64,000 nt of DNA from Maribacter sp. PR1. Lineage in GTDB: Bacteria > Bacteroidota > Bacteroidia > Flavobacteriales > Flavobacteriaceae. A program made the position numbers and the translations under genes. How positions within the stretch are numbered: position 1 is the stretch's first letter; each line of letters begins with the position of its first letter. Where the stretch lies: NCBI RefSeq assembly GCF_028464145.1, contig NZ_JAQPCG010000003.1:434001-498000 (forward strand), in the 5' to 3' direction. The notes under the pieces are model-generated. The model ran no database searches and was not told the DNA's origin. It saw nothing but the letters and a program-made list of their open reading frames with translations. This document shows positions 26,299-35,656 of this stretch, one piece after another.

Positions 26299-29193
26299 AT
26301 GGAACAAAACCAGTATCAGGATTGGTACCTGACCTACGATGAGTCAATATTGTTGAAGAATAAAAGCTTTCCCCATAAACTGGCTTTTGCAGTCCAATTG
26401 AAACAATATTTATCCACAGGTTCATTTCCTAAAAGTAAATCAAGTTTGGTAAGTGGTCTGGTTTCCCATTTAAGTGAACAGTTGGAGACCAATGAATCTA
26501 TTTTAAATGAGTATGATTGGTCGCAAAGAACCGCAGAACGTCATCGTAAAGAAATATTAAAATTCTTGGGCGTTGAAAAAACAAATGAAGAACACCGCGA
26601 AGATCTTATCGATTTTTTGATTGACGACATCCTTCCCTTTGGAAGTACAAAAACAGAAATCGAAGATGTTTGCCTTAAATGGTTCTTTGAACATAAACTT
26701 TCAGCTCCTACGGAAAAAGTACTTTCCCGTATAATTTCCACTGCACTCTCGAAATTTGAAAACAGATTTTTCGATCAGGTTGCATCATTGTTGGGAAGGG
26801 GTACAACGGAATTATTCGACCGTTGCCTGAGAAGCGATCCAGGCGAAAAGGGTTCGTTTACTTGGCTTCGTTCAGATCCTGGACGTGTTGGCCTTCTAAC
26901 CGTTCTTGATGAGCTGGACAAATTGGCATTTATAGAGGATTGCGCAATTCCTATTCAAGAAATCGGTGGGATACATCCCAAGATTAGGGAAAGATTGTAC
27001 AAAAGAATAGCTTCGGAATCCGCTTGGGAGATAAGGCGACACCCACCATATATTAGGGATACCCTGATGGGTGTCTTTCTTTTTTCCAGAAGGCAAAAAA
27101 TCATAGATGACCTTGTGGATCTTTTCATTCTCATTGTGGGAAAACTATCAAAGAAGGCAAAAAAGAAAGTAGAGACCGCACTGGTAAAGGAATTGAAACG
27201 CGTTTATGGTAAGACGACAATATTGGCCCGAATCGCCGAGGCATCATTGAAGGACCCTAAAGGAACCATCAATAGGGTAATATTTCCCATTGCAAATAAA
27301 TCGAAGCTTTCCGATATCGTCAAGGAGTATAAATATTCCGGTAAGGGTTTCAAAAATGAAATCCATGGATTGGTGCGTTCCAGTTATTCCTCACATTATC
27401 GGAGAATGGTCCCGAAAATATTGGGCAGTCTTACCTTCAGGTCGAACAACGATCTGCACGTACCTATTTTGGACGCGATAGATTGGCTGTTGGAGAACCC
27501 TATGCCAAACTCAAAATTCTCAATGGACGATGACTCGATTCCCACTTCGGACATCATCAAGCCCAGCTTTGTAAAACTTGTCAAAGGGATGGGCAAAGGC
27601 GATATGGATCGGATAGACTATGAAATAGCAGTACTTGAAGCTTTGAGAAAGAGGCTCCGTTGCAAGGAAATATGGGTTGAAGGAGCCGATAGGTACCGTA
27701 ATCCCGATGAGGATGTACCTAAAGACTTCAATATGAACAGGAAATTTTATTACGACCGGTTGGGCGTAGAGAACGACCCCGTGGAATTTACCAAGGGATT
27801 AAAGGAAGAAATGGAAATCGCACTGAGAACGTTAAATGAAAACTTGCCGTCCAACAAGTATGTAAGATTACGGCAAAGCGGCATCAAGAACATTGTTCTC
27901 TCCCCCATGGACCCGCTCGTGGACCCACCGAACATAAATGCGCTCAAGGGAGATGTACAATCCAGATGGCCAATGACATCACTTTTGGAAATCCTTCGCG
28001 AAGCGGACAGTTGGTCCGGGTTCACAAAATTGTTCAAGAGTATCCGGACATCTGAACGTTTGACACCGGAACAGCTCAGAAAAAGACTATTGTTGGTTCT
28101 TTATGGGCTTGGAACCAATATGGGACTTAAAAGAATAGCGTCAGGTAATAATGTAAGCTACAAGGAGCTCCGTCATGTAAAGAATGTATATGTACACAAA
28201 GATTCCCTGCGCAGTGCCATTAGGGAAGTGGCCAATGGGGTATTCTCCGTAAAGGACACCAAACTCTGGGGCGAGGCAACGACCTCATGTGCCTCCGATT
28301 CCAAAAAGTTCGGGTCCTGGGACCAGAACCTGATGGCGGAATGGCACATCCGGTATGGAGGAAGGGGCGTTATGATCTATTGGCACGTGGACACGCGATC
28401 CACCTGCATCTATTCCCAACTAAAGAAATGTTCCTCATCAGAAGTGGCCAATATGATAGAAGGTGTACTCAAGCATTGTACCGATATGAAGGTGGAAAAA
28501 CAGTTTGTGGACACCCACGGTCAGAGTGAGGTCGCGTTTGCTTTTTGCAAGCTCTTGGGGTTTGAACTAATGCCAAGGTTGAAGAATATTGCCTCCCAGA
28601 AACTTTACCTACCCGATATTTCCCTAAAGAAAGAACTTAAAAACCTTTTACCGATACTCAATAGAGGTATCAAATGGGAAATCATCGAGAGGCAATATGA
28701 TGAAATGGTAAAATATACCGCTGCTTTGGAACAGGGTACCGCCGACCCTGAATCAATTTTAAAGAGGTTCACCAGGGGTAACGAGAGCCATCCGACATAC
28801 AGGGCCCTGCAGGAACTAGGAAAGGCGGTGAAAACGATATTCCTTTGCAGGTACCTTGCCGATGGGGACATCAGACGTGAAATACACGGGGGGCTGAACG
28901 TGATAGAGAATTGGAACTCTGCCAACGGTTTCATTTTTTTTGGAAAAAGTGGTGAAGTTTCCTCGAACCGATTGGAAGAACAGGAACTATCCGTACTTGC
29001 ACTTCATCTGCTCCAGAACTGTTTAGTCTATGTGAACACACTTATGATCCAACGTGTGGTTTCCGAGAACGGATGGATGGACAGGTTTTCAAAAGAAGAT
29101 TACCGAGCATTGAGCCCGTTGATACATGCACATGTGAACCCTTACGGGAAGTTTGAGCTTGATATGGACAAAAACCTCGGTCTGGCCGTGTAG
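26299..29193 (+). CDS. tnpA: Tn3-family transposase TnpA
   Basis: This is a 964-residue DDE transposase of the length expected for Tn3 family (about 950-1000). The ATG at 26299 is chosen; an in-frame TTG at 26284 would add five residues. An N-terminal DNA-binding region (DUF4158-like) precedes the C-terminal catalytic domain. By eye, the acidic triad falls at about D672 (C-A-S-D-S-K), D743 (F-V-D-T-H-G) and E875 (L-N-V-I-E-N). The [10 protein letters not shown] motif is characteristic. The gene reads inward from the left repeat and appears intact, so the element may still be mobile. Confidence 0.95.
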   Translation: MEQNQYQDWYLTYDESILLKNKSFPHKLAFAVQLKQYLSTGSFPKSKSSLVSGLVSHLSEQLETNESILNEYDWSQRTAERHRKEILKFLGVEKTNEEHREDLIDFLIDDILPFGSTKTEIEDVCLKWFFEHKLSAPTEKVLSRIISTALSKFENRFFDQVASLLGRGTTELFDRCLRSDPGEKGSFTWLRSDPGRVGLLTVLDELDKLAFIEDCAIPIQEIGGIHPKIRERLYKRIASESAWEIRRHPPYIRDTLMGVFLFSRRQKIIDDLVDLFILIVGKLSKKAKKKVETALVKELKRVYGKTTILARIAEASLKDPKGTINRVIFPIANKSKLSDIVKEYKYSGKGFKNEIHGLVRSSYSSHYRRMVPKILGSLTFRSNNDLHVPILDAIDWLLENPMPNSKFSMDDDSIPTSDIIKPSFVKLVKGMGKGDMDRIDYEIAVLEALRKRLRCKEIWVEGADRYRNPDEDVPKDFNMNRKFYYDRLGVENDPVEFTKGLKEEMEIALRTLNENLPSNKYVRLRQSGIKNIVLSPMDPLVDPPNINALKGDVQSRWPMTSLLEILREADSWSGFTKLFKSIRTSERLTPEQLRKRLLLVLYGLGTNMGLKRIASGNNVSYKELRHVKNVYVHKDSLRSAIREVANGVFSVKDTKLWGEATTSCASDSKKFGSWDQNLMAEWHIRYGGRGVMIYWHVDTRSTCIYSQLKKCSSSEVANMIEGVLKHCTDMKVEKQFVDTHGQSEVAFAFCKLLGFELMPRLKNIASQKLYLPDISLKKELKNLLPILNRGIKWEIIERQYDEMVKYTAALEQGTADPESILKRFTRGNESHPTYRALQELGKAVKTIFLCRYLADGDIRREIHGGLNVIENWNSANGFIFFGKSGEVSSNRLEEQELSVLALHLLQNCLVYVNTLMIQRVVSENGWMDRFSKEDYRALSPLIHAHVNPYGKFELDMDKNLGLAV

Positions 29194-29336
29194 GGTAATC
29201 ATCCTCTGTACCAAAAATGGTTCCTTTCATGAAACTCAATTAGTTCATCTGAAATTAAATTAGCTTACAGACTTTTTATTTTAAGAGGTTGTCATGAATA
29301 ATTAAGATATATTCCAAATAACGCAAAATACTCTAA

Positions 29337-29344
29337 AAATTTTG
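29337..29344 (+). promoter_or_regulatory. Possible -7 box of hupS promoter
   Basis: AAATTTTG is one mismatch from the Bacteroidota -7 consensus TAnnTTTG. It lies 57 bp before the hupS start and just upstream of a perfect inverted repeat. I could not find a matching TTG box at the right distance, so support is weak. Confidence 0.3.
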
Positions 29345-29346
29345 TT

Positions 29347-29369
29347 AAATAAGAATCATATTCTTATTT
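29347..29369. promoter_or_regulatory. Perfect inverted repeat upstream of hupS, likely operator
   Basis: Two 10-bp arms (AAATAAGAAT and ATTCTTATTT) are separated by the 3-bp spacer CAT. It sits 32 bp before the hupS ATG and 2 bp after the candidate promoter box. There it could bind a dimeric regulator and control the hydrogenase structural genes. No T-tract follows directly and the repeat is AT-only in its stem, so a terminator is less likely. Confidence 0.55.
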
Positions 29370-29401
29370 TCATTACTTTTAAAATAAATATCAAATGACT
29401 T

Positions 29402-30364
29402 ATGGCAAATGTACTATGGTTACAAGGAGGTGCATGTAGTGGCAACACAATGTCCTTTTTGAACGCCGAAGAACCAACGGTGGTAGAACTTATTACCGAT
29501 TTCGGGCTAAACATTTTATGGCACCCAACAACCGGTTTACAGATTGGGGACCAAGTTCAAGACCTATTAAAGGATATCCTCGCAGGAAAAGTGCAGATGG
29601 ATATTCTTGTTTTTGAAGGCTCGATAATTCAAGGCCCGGATAACACAGGAACCATGAACTTATTCGCTGACCGTCCGATGAAGGACTGGATTAAGGAACT
29701 CTCAGAAGTTGCGGGCTATGTCGTCGCTATTGGCGATTGCGCAACATGGGGAGGCATACCTGCAGTTCCGCCAAACCCTAGTGAATCTACTGGAATGCAA
29801 TTCCATAAAAAGAACAAGGGTGGGTTCTTGGGCCCTGACTATGTTTCAAAAGGTGGTTTGCCAGTAATAAATATACCAGGTTGCCCTGCGCACCCAGATT
29901 GGATTACTCAAATTCTTGTCGCGATTTCTGTGGGAAGGATAGGCGATGTGCTTATTGATGATTACCACAGGCCAAAAACGTTTTTTACCGACTTTGTTCA
30001 GACAGGTTGTACCAACGTAGTCAACTTTGCACAAAAAGTCGATGGTGGATTTGGCCAAAGGGGTAACGGATGCCTCTTTTACGAGGTTGGATGTAGAGGC
30101 CCAATGACAAGAGCGAGTTGTAACAATATATTGTGGAACAGACAATCTAGTAAAACCCGAGCTAATCATCCTTGTTTGGGCTGTACCGAACCTGGCTTTC
30201 CACATCACGACCTTATGAAAGGTAGTGTTTTTAAGACCATGAAGTACATGGGTACATTTCCTAAAGAAGTCCCAGAGGGTAGGAACAAATTGGCTTACTA
30301 TTTAGAGGCCGGTTTCCAGAAAGTATTACCTACAAACCATAGGGTTAAGGAAGGTTCAAAATAA
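29402..30364 (+). CDS. hupS: [NiFe]-hydrogenase small subunit, group 2a-like
   Basis: This is a 320-residue electron-transfer subunit of an uptake hydrogenase. It starts directly with M-A-N-V-L-W-L-Q-G-G-A-C-S-G-N-T and has no Tat signal or C-terminal anchor, so it is cytoplasmic. The N-terminal cluster motif has one Cys (C12) where most hydrogenases have C-x-x-C. The remaining Fe-S ligands are visible in V-A-I-G-D-C, N-I-P-G-C-P-A-H-P-D-W, Q-T-G-C, G-C-L-F-Y, V-G-C-R-G-P-M, A-S-C-N and H-P-C-L-G-C-T-E-P. The whole reads very like cyanobacterial HupS (group 2a). The mycobacterial homologue Huc, also group 2a, is known for oxidising H2 at atmospheric levels. It is followed 21 bp later by hupL. 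Confidence 0.93.
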   Translation: MANVLWLQGGACSGNTMSFLNAEEPTVVELITDFGLNILWHPTTGLQIGDQVQDLLKDILAGKVQMDILVFEGSIIQGPDNTGTMNLFADRPMKDWIKELSEVAGYVVAIGDCATWGGIPAVPPNPSESTGMQFHKKNKGGFLGPDYVSKGGLPVINIPGCPAHPDWITQILVAISVGRIGDVLIDDYHRPKTFFTDFVQTGCTNVVNFAQKVDGGFGQRGNGCLFYEVGCRGPMTRASCNNILWNRQSSKTRANHPCLGCTEPGFPHHDLMKGSVFKTMKYMGTFPKEVPEGRNKLAYYLEAGFQKVLPTNHRVKEGSK

Positions 30365-30385
30365 TAGCAACGAAAAAGAATAAAA

Positions 30386-31978
30386 ATGTCAGTAACAGAA
30401 TTAAATATATCTCCCGTTGGTCGTGTTGAGGGCGATTTGGATGTGAAGGTCTATATTGACAACGGCAAAGTCACACGCGCCCATACGCAAGCAGCGATGT
30501 TCAGGGGTTTTGAGAAAATCATGGCAGGCAAGGATCCACAATCGGGACTCATTGTTACTCCTAGAATTTGTGGTATTTGTGGAGGGTCGCACCTATATTG
30601 TGCATCCTCGGCATTAGATACTGCTTGGGGAACAAAGCTAACCCCAAATGCTCTTTTGTTGAGAGCGATTGGTCAGGCTTCGGAAACCCTTCAAAGTATC
30701 CCAAGATGGTATTATGCGATTTTCGCCACGGATTTAGCTAATAAAAAGTATGCCGATAAACCTTTATATAAGGAAGTGGTAAAACGCTGGTCCGCCTATG
30801 TCGGAGAAACCTTTCAAAAGGGATTGACGGCAAGTGGACTGCCAGTTCAGATTTATGCCTTGTTCGGTGGTCAATGGCCCCACTCAAGTTACATGGTGCC
30901 GGGTGGGGTGATGTGCGCTCCTACCTTAAAGGATATTACCAGAGCTCATGCTATACTCGCACAATTTAAAAACGATTGGTTAGAACCGATTTGGTTAGGT
31001 TGCTCTATCGAGCGTTATATGGAAATCAAATCTTGGGACGACATGTTGGCGTGGGTCGAAGAAAATGAATCTCAAAAGAATAGTGATCTGGGATTGTTGA
31101 TTCGTGCGGGTATCGAATTTGGTTTGGATAAATTCGGTCAAGGTGTTGGTAAATTCTTAGCAACAGGAACATACTTGCATAAAGACAGATATAATAATCC
31201 AACTATTGAAGGTAGAAATGACGCCTTAATTAGCTCAAGTGGATTCTTTGATGGTGAAAATTATCATGAGTTTGACCACATGAAAGTGAGCGAGCACGTT
31301 AAGCATTCGTGGTATAAAGACCAAGAAGATGGGCTTCACCCTTGGGATGAACCGCTTCCGACACCTATGAAATCGCAGACATTGCATGATAGTGACTTTG
31401 ATAATCAATATAGCTGGGCAAAAGCTCCGCGTTATGACGGACATGCTGCTGAAGCTGGTCCGTTGGCTAGGGTGATTATGAACGCTAACCCAAATAATAA
31501 GGAACATCAAATTAGAGATCCTTTATTTGGTGATATCATGAAAAAGCTAGGGCCTAGCGTATTCACTAGAGTTCTTGCTAGAGTTCATGAAGCTCCTAGA
31601 ATCTATAAATTCATTGAACAATGGTTATCTGAAATTGATTTAGATGGTGAGTTCTACACCAAACCTGTTGAGAAAGACGGCAAAGGTTTTGGTGCTACGG
31701 AAGCAGCAAGAGGAGCCTTAGCACATTGGATTGAAATTAAAGATGGTGTTATCAAAAACTATCAAGTTATGGCCCCAACAACTTGGAATGTTGGTCCGCA
31801 AGATGGTAATGATAATCCAGGACCTATTGAGACCGCTCTTTTGGGCACAACGATCGAAGACCCATTAGATCCAGTAGAAGTAGGTATTGTAGCGCGCTCT
31901 TTCGATTCATGTTTGGTATGTACGGTACATGCCCATGATGCGCAAAGTGGCGTTGAGCTATCAAGATTCAAATTATAA
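30386..31978 (+). CDS. hupL: [NiFe]-hydrogenase large subunit, group 2a-like
   Basis: This is the 530-residue catalytic subunit that binds the Ni-Fe(CN)2CO centre. The L1 motif is R60-I-C62-G-I-C65-G-G-S-H. The C-terminal L2 motif is D507-S-C509-L-V-C512-T-V-H515. The four cysteines are the expected metal ligands. Fifteen residues follow H515 and are the likely tail removed by the HupD endopeptidase encoded downstream. L2 has S in place of the usual P of DPCxxCxxH. No frameshift is seen. It probably forms a cytoplasmic dimer with HupS that oxidises H2. A strong hairpin with a T-run lies 24 bp after the stop. Confidence 0.94.
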   Translation: MSVTELNISPVGRVEGDLDVKVYIDNGKVTRAHTQAAMFRGFEKIMAGKDPQSGLIVTPRICGICGGSHLYCASSALDTAWGTKLTPNALLLRAIGQASETLQSIPRWYYAIFATDLANKKYADKPLYKEVVKRWSAYVGETFQKGLTASGLPVQIYALFGGQWPHSSYMVPGGVMCAPTLKDITRAHAILAQFKNDWLEPIWLGCSIERYMEIKSWDDMLAWVEENESQKNSDLGLLIRAGIEFGLDKFGQGVGKFLATGTYLHKDRYNNPTIEGRNDALISSSGFFDGENYHEFDHMKVSEHVKHSWYKDQEDGLHPWDEPLPTPMKSQTLHDSDFDNQYSWAKAPRYDGHAAEAGPLARVIMNANPNNKEHQIRDPLFGDIMKKLGPSVFTRVLARVHEAPRIYKFIEQWLSEIDLDGEFYTKPVEKDGKGFGATEAARGALAHWIEIKDGVIKNYQVMAPTTWNVGPQDGNDNPGPIETALLGTTIEDPLDPVEVGIVARSFDSCLVCTVHAHDAQSGVELSRFKL

Positions 31979-32002
31979 CTTCTGACATGTAGTTTTTTTG
32001 AG

Positions 32003-32035
32003 ACTTTCCTGAGGGTGACCTCGGGAAAGTTTTTT
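32003..32035 (+). terminator. Rho-independent-type terminator/attenuator after hupL
   Basis: The arms ACTTTCCTGAGG (32003-32014) and CCTCGGGAAAGT (32019-32030) pair over 12 bp, with one G-T type position and a 4-nt loop GTGA. TTTTT follows at once. It lies between the structural genes and the maturation genes, so it probably limits read-through and lets hupSL mRNA be more abundant than the hupD-hyp mRNA. Confidence 0.75.
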
Positions 32036-32057
32036 ACTTTAATAGAAAGAAAAATAG

Positions 32058-32525
32058 ATGAAAACGGCAATAATGGGATTTGGAAATCCGGTGCGCAGCG
32101 ATGATGCAGTAGGCATTTATGTAATAGAACAGTTGCGGGAAAAACTTCCCGATTCTGACGACATAAGCATTATCGATATGGGTACAGCTGCCTTTGAAGT
32201 ACTTTTTGGTTTAAAAGGCCATGATAAGATTATTTTGGCAGATGCAGTTCTGAATAGCAATGAACCTGTGGGTACTTTGTTTAAAGTCCCAGCGGAAGAA
32301 GTAATGAAAGCACCTCAAGATGACCCGATGGTTTTTCTCCATGGAATGAAATGGGACCAGGCTTTATCGTACACGAAAAAAATATTACAAGATGAGTATC
32401 CAGAAGATATTCAAGTGTATTTAGTGGCGATTGAAAATACCAAGCTAGAAGTTGATTTGAGTGACGTGGTGAAGGAAGCAGGTGATAAAGTCGTACAACA
32501 TATTTTGGAAGAATTAAATTTATAG
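32058..32525 (+). CDS. hupD: Hydrogenase maturation endopeptidase
   Basis: This is a 155-residue member of the HupD/HyaD/HycI protease family that removes the C-terminal tail of the large subunit once nickel is in place. The hallmarks are the N-terminal G-F-G-N-P-V-R-S-D-D-A-V-G loop with a Ni-sensing acidic residue, A-D-A-V near residue 72, and F-L-H-G-M near residue 94. It lies after the hairpin following hupL and 8 bp before the next small gene. Its presence fits the 15-residue tail after H515 in HupL. Confidence 0.92.
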   Translation: MKTAIMGFGNPVRSDDAVGIYVIEQLREKLPDSDDISIIDMGTAAFEVLFGLKGHDKIILADAVLNSNEPVGTLFKVPAEEVMKAPQDDPMVFLHGMKWDQALSYTKKILQDEYPEDIQVYLVAIENTKLEVDLSDVVKEAGDKVVQHILEELNL

Positions 32526-32533
32526 ATATCTAC

Positions 32534-32854
32534 GTGAGTGCTAAAATCACCCTGAAGACTTCACATATTTATTTGGACAATGAATTGATTCAACCCATCT
32601 TCGGAGACATTCATTACGCGTATGTCACCTATGTGGAAGAGCAGAGTAAGGTTTTAATCACTCCTGTTTCGAGTCAATGGTTCGTTAAAATGTACAAACC
32701 GACTCAGTTTCTATTGAAATCACGTAATTTAAAAGGTGATAAAACCCTAGCTATTCGAGAGATATTGATAGACAATGATTTAGATATGACTGACAGGGAT
32801 TTGGATTATGAAATCATTGAAAAAACGAATTTGATAAAGGTGAGTATCTCATGA
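32534..32854 (+). CDS. Hypothetical protein in hydrogenase operon (106 aa)
   Basis: This is a 106-residue soluble protein starting at GTG 32534, 8 bp after the hupD stop. It is predicted mainly beta-strand in its first half (L-I-T-P-V-S-S-Q-W-F) and acidic in its second half (D-N-D-L-D-M-T-D-R-D). There is no Cys pair, signal or membrane helix, and I do not recognise a family. It overlaps the next gene by 4 bp, which ties it to that gene. Position beside hupD suggests an assembly or chaperone role specific to this hydrogenase type. Confidence 0.7.
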   Translation: MSAKITLKTSHIYLDNELIQPIFGDIHYAYVTYVEEQSKVLITPVSSQWFVKMYKPTQFLLKSRNLKGDKTLAIREILIDNDLDMTDRDLDYEIIEKTNLIKVSIS

Positions 32855-33108
32855 CAAAACCAAAAAACGACTGGCTAATAGATGCCGAGGTGCAGTACAA
32901 GGTTACCCCTGTAAAAGGACGTTGGGAGGTTTCGCTCATATTTATAAATACCCAAGACCCTAACGAGGTTTTGGTTCAAGTTATCGGTGATTACCGTTCG
33001 GAACGACTCGCTGAAATCTATGGTAGAAATATACAGCAAACAGCTGCAAAAGACCCACGAGGTACACAAAAAGTAGACAAAGATGCTTACGATATTAACA
33101 ACAACTGA
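32851..33108 (+). CDS. Hypothetical protein in hydrogenase operon (85 aa)
   Basis: This is an 85-residue soluble protein, beta-rich up to about residue 47 (R-W-E-V-S-L-I-F-I-N) and then helical, ending in a polar tail. It has no cysteines or membrane segment. It starts in a 4-bp overlap with the preceding gene and its 3' end overlaps the TPR gene by 26 bp. No family is recognised. The overlaps on both sides make it a genuine operon member rather than a chance frame. Confidence 0.65.
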   Translation: MTKPKNDWLIDAEVQYKVTPVKGRWEVSLIFINTQDPNEVLVQVIGDYRSERLAEIYGRNIQQTAAKDPRGTQKVDKDAYDINNN

Positions 33109-34564
33109 TGCCATCCTAAAGGTTCAGAAGGCGATTGCATCGGTAGATAGATTGGATGAGTTGGTTGGCATAACCGAGGACGCTGAAACTATAGATGACC
33201 TGAAAACCTTGGTGGTAGCATCGGATGAAATTACAGTTCCTTTAGATTGGTATGATTTGGAACCGCCTTATATATTTCCTGCGACTCCATTTAACAGGCA
33301 AAATCTACTGGCCTTGGTTTTCTATAAGCTTGGAAATCATCAAAAGGCCTTTGAGTTTGTTTCTGAAGAACATCCGCTATACCACCACCTTTTGATTGCA
33401 ACACATTTGCAATTCGGTTATGAGATTTCGCCTGACATGGTAGATTTTTGTTACAATACATCGCCGCACAACAGTGCAGTTCTAAGTTATTATGGTGTCG
33501 TAGAAAACCCCAAAAACAATGAGGGACTTAAAAAAGAGTTTTCTGAAGCACTTTCCAAAGCTGAAAATGATGAAGTCAAGGTATTTACGGCTAAACACTA
33601 CCTAAATTTACTTCTCGATTCTGGTGAATTGCAGGAGGCAAAACAACTGGCGCAAGAACAATTCGAAATTGCCATTTCAGAAGATGCCAAAAATGCAATG
33701 AATACCCATTTAGCGGGAATTTTAATGGCACAATTACAAGTGCCTTATGATAGTCAAATGTTAGAAGAAGTTCATGAACTGCAGTTAAAGGCCATTGCTC
33801 AATTCGAAGCAAAAGACCTGAAAATACAGGCAGGAATGTTGTTGGTCGATGCAACAGAAATTGCCAATTTTAAGGGAGACTTTGTTGCATCCAAAGAACT
33901 TATTAATAGAGCGATTCAATATTTTAAAGAAGAAGATATTCCGGAGTTCTTGGGAGAGGCCGGATTCAAAAAAGCGATTCTATTATATACTTGGTCAAAG
34001 AATGGAAGTCCTCAATATTATAAAGCAGCCATTAATGCTTTTCAGGATGTATTGAAAGTGTTCAAGCGAGATACACATCCTCAGAAATTTGCAGATGTAC
34101 ATCACAATCTGGCGTTAATTTATTCTGAAATTCCGGTAGGTGCTGACGAGAAACCAATGTGGACGGCCTTTTGTGCATCATCCTTCAAAGAAGTTCTGGC
34201 TTTTTATACAAAAGATAAGTATCCGTATGAAAATGCAATGGCAAGTCATAATTATGCGACAGCGTTAATGCATTTTCCTCCAGCAAAAATTCATGACAAT
34301 CTTGAAAAAGCAGCTGGTCTGTTTGAGGAAGCGCTTGAGGTGAGAACGGCAGAAGCATATCCCTTTGAACGTGCTTTGACCTTGATGAATCAATTGGAAT
34401 TGGGATGGCTTACACATAACGAAACTAGTGAGGAGGAGTTGAAAAAATATGAAGAAATGAAGGAAAAAGCCGAGGAAGTGAAAACTTTGGTGACAGATGC
34501 TGGTATACTAGAACAAGCTGAGAAGCATCTCCAAGAATTGGAAAAAGTAAAAAGTTTAATTTAG
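33083..34564 (+). CDS. TPR-like repeat protein of hydrogenase operon
   Basis: This is a 493-residue, mostly alpha-helical protein. Helix pairs of about 34-40 residues (for example around 160-200, 230-265, 310-350 and 385-430) with the small/large residue spacing of tetratricopeptide repeats make it a TPR-type scaffold. No signal or membrane span is visible. The start ATG at 33083 overlaps the preceding gene by 26 bp. TPR proteins are reported in group 2a hydrogenase operons of actinobacteria (from memory). Here it may help assemble the enzyme or link it to its electron acceptor. Confidence 0.72.
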   Translation: MLTILTTTDAILKVQKAIASVDRLDELVGITEDAETIDDLKTLVVASDEITVPLDWYDLEPPYIFPATPFNRQNLLALVFYKLGNHQKAFEFVSEEHPLYHHLLIATHLQFGYEISPDMVDFCYNTSPHNSAVLSYYGVVENPKNNEGLKKEFSEALSKAENDEVKVFTAKHYLNLLLDSGELQEAKQLAQEQFEIAISEDAKNAMNTHLAGILMAQLQVPYDSQMLEEVHELQLKAIAQFEAKDLKIQAGMLLVDATEIANFKGDFVASKELINRAIQYFKEEDIPEFLGEAGFKKAILLYTWSKNGSPQYYKAAINAFQDVLKVFKRDTHPQKFADVHHNLALIYSEIPVGADEKPMWTAFCASSFKEVLAFYTKDKYPYENAMASHNYATALMHFPPAKIHDNLEKAAGLFEEALEVRTAEAYPFERALTLMNQLELGWLTHNETSEEELKKYEEMKEKAEEVKTLVTDAGILEQAEKHLQELEKVKSLI

Positions 34565-34571
34565 GAGGGTT

Positions 34572-34919
34572 ATGCACGAAACATCTATCGTAAATAGCAT
34601 TATTGCGACTTTGGAACAAGAGTTTGAAGCTGAGAAACTCCAGAAGATGAAAGCAATTCACCTGAAAGTGGGAATCCTTTCGAACATAGAACCGCGTTTG
34701 CTACACAACGCATATGATGTTTATCATTTAAGGGATGGCAGATTTCAGAACGTTGCTTTGAAAATAGAATCGACACAATTGAAAATTCAATGTGAAGTTT
34801 GCGATCATGTTACCAATGTGGAGAATTACAGGTTTCTATGCGAAAATTGCGAACGACCAAGTAAAAATGTAATCGAAGGGGAGGAAATGTTGATTCACAA
34901 AATAGAATTTGATGACTAG
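34572..34919 (+). CDS. hypA: Hydrogenase nickel incorporation protein HypA
   Basis: This is a 115-residue nickel metallochaperone. It begins with M-H-E, whose N terminus and His bind nickel, and holds a zinc ribbon with C-x-x-C ... C-x-x-C (CEVC and CENC). With HypB it delivers Ni to the large subunit. It starts 7 bp after the TPR gene, preceded by GGAGGG, one of the few strong Shine-Dalgarno-like sites in this window. Confidence 0.93.
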   Translation: MHETSIVNSIIATLEQEFEAEKLQKMKAIHLKVGILSNIEPRLLHNAYDVYHLRDGRFQNVALKIESTQLKIQCEVCDHVTNVENYRFLCENCERPSKNVIEGEEMLIHKIEFDD

Positions 34920-34950
34920 ACCATTAGGTCTTTATAAACACAAAAAAACG

Positions 34951-35649
34951 ATGAGCGTAGATAAATCAACAAAGGCGGCACGAGGAACTGTGCAATGCGA
35001 GAACACTAATATCAATTTGCTCAAAGCAAATGATTTTGTAGCGGATATTATTAAAAAGGAAATGGCTAAAACCAATACTCTTTTAATCAACATAACCTCA
35101 TCAGCAGGTAGTGGTAAGACCACCTTAATGCAGAAAACCGCAGAAAAACTAAAGGATAAAATAACAATGGCCGTGATGGTCGGAGATTTAGAAACGGAAC
35201 GTGATGCAGAGCGTATTCGGGAGACCGGCATACATGCCCTGCAGATAGTAACGGGAGGTATTTGCCATCTGGAAGCTCAAATGGTGCATCAGGTTTTAGA
35301 CCAATTCGACTTGGAGAATATTGATTTATTGTTCATAGAAAATGTGGGCAATTTGGTTTGTCCGGCTTCTTTCGATTTGGGTGAAGACTATCGCGTTACC
35401 TTAATGGCAACAACAGAAGGTGATGACAAGCCCAAAAAGTATCCTAAAATGTTTTTGACCAGCGATATGATGGTCGTTTCAAAAGCCGATTTATTGCCTT
35501 ACGTGCCTTTCTCAGTAGAAGCCGTAATCAAGGATGCGCGAGAGGTAAACCATGAAATAGAAGTGTTACAAGTTTCGTCTACGAACGGAGAGGGAATAGA
35601 TGCTTGGTGTGATTGGTTACTGGAGAAAATTGAACGGAAGAAAGGATAA
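34951..35649 (+). CDS. hypB: Hydrogenase nickel incorporation GTPase HypB
   Basis: This is a 232-residue SIMIBI GTPase. It has a P-loop S-S-A-G-S-G-K-T-T, a V-G-D-L-E-T-E-R-D-A switch and V-S-K-A-D-L for base recognition. The ATG at 34951 is chosen: the frame opens at 34909 inside hypA, but the added residues show no homology and 34951 gives a normal HypB start. There is no His-rich nickel-store N terminus, in contrast to several HypB proteins. It hydrolyses GTP to drive nickel insertion together with HypA. Confidence 0.92.
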   Translation: MSVDKSTKAARGTVQCENTNINLLKANDFVADIIKKEMAKTNTLLINITSSAGSGKTTLMQKTAEKLKDKITMAVMVGDLETERDAERIRETGIHALQIVTGGICHLEAQMVHQVLDQFDLENIDLLFIENVGNLVCPASFDLGEDYRVTLMATTEGDDKPKKYPKMFLTSDMMVVSKADLLPYVPFSVEAVIKDAREVNHEIEVLQVSSTNGEGIDAWCDWLLEKIERKKG

Positions 35650-35656
35650 TGGCTAA

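Noticed and set aside
29402-31978. Assignment of the hydrogenase to group 1 (membrane-bound, exported)
   Set aside because: There is no Tat signal on the small subunit, no C-terminal membrane anchor and no cytochrome b gene nearby; motifs read like group 2a.
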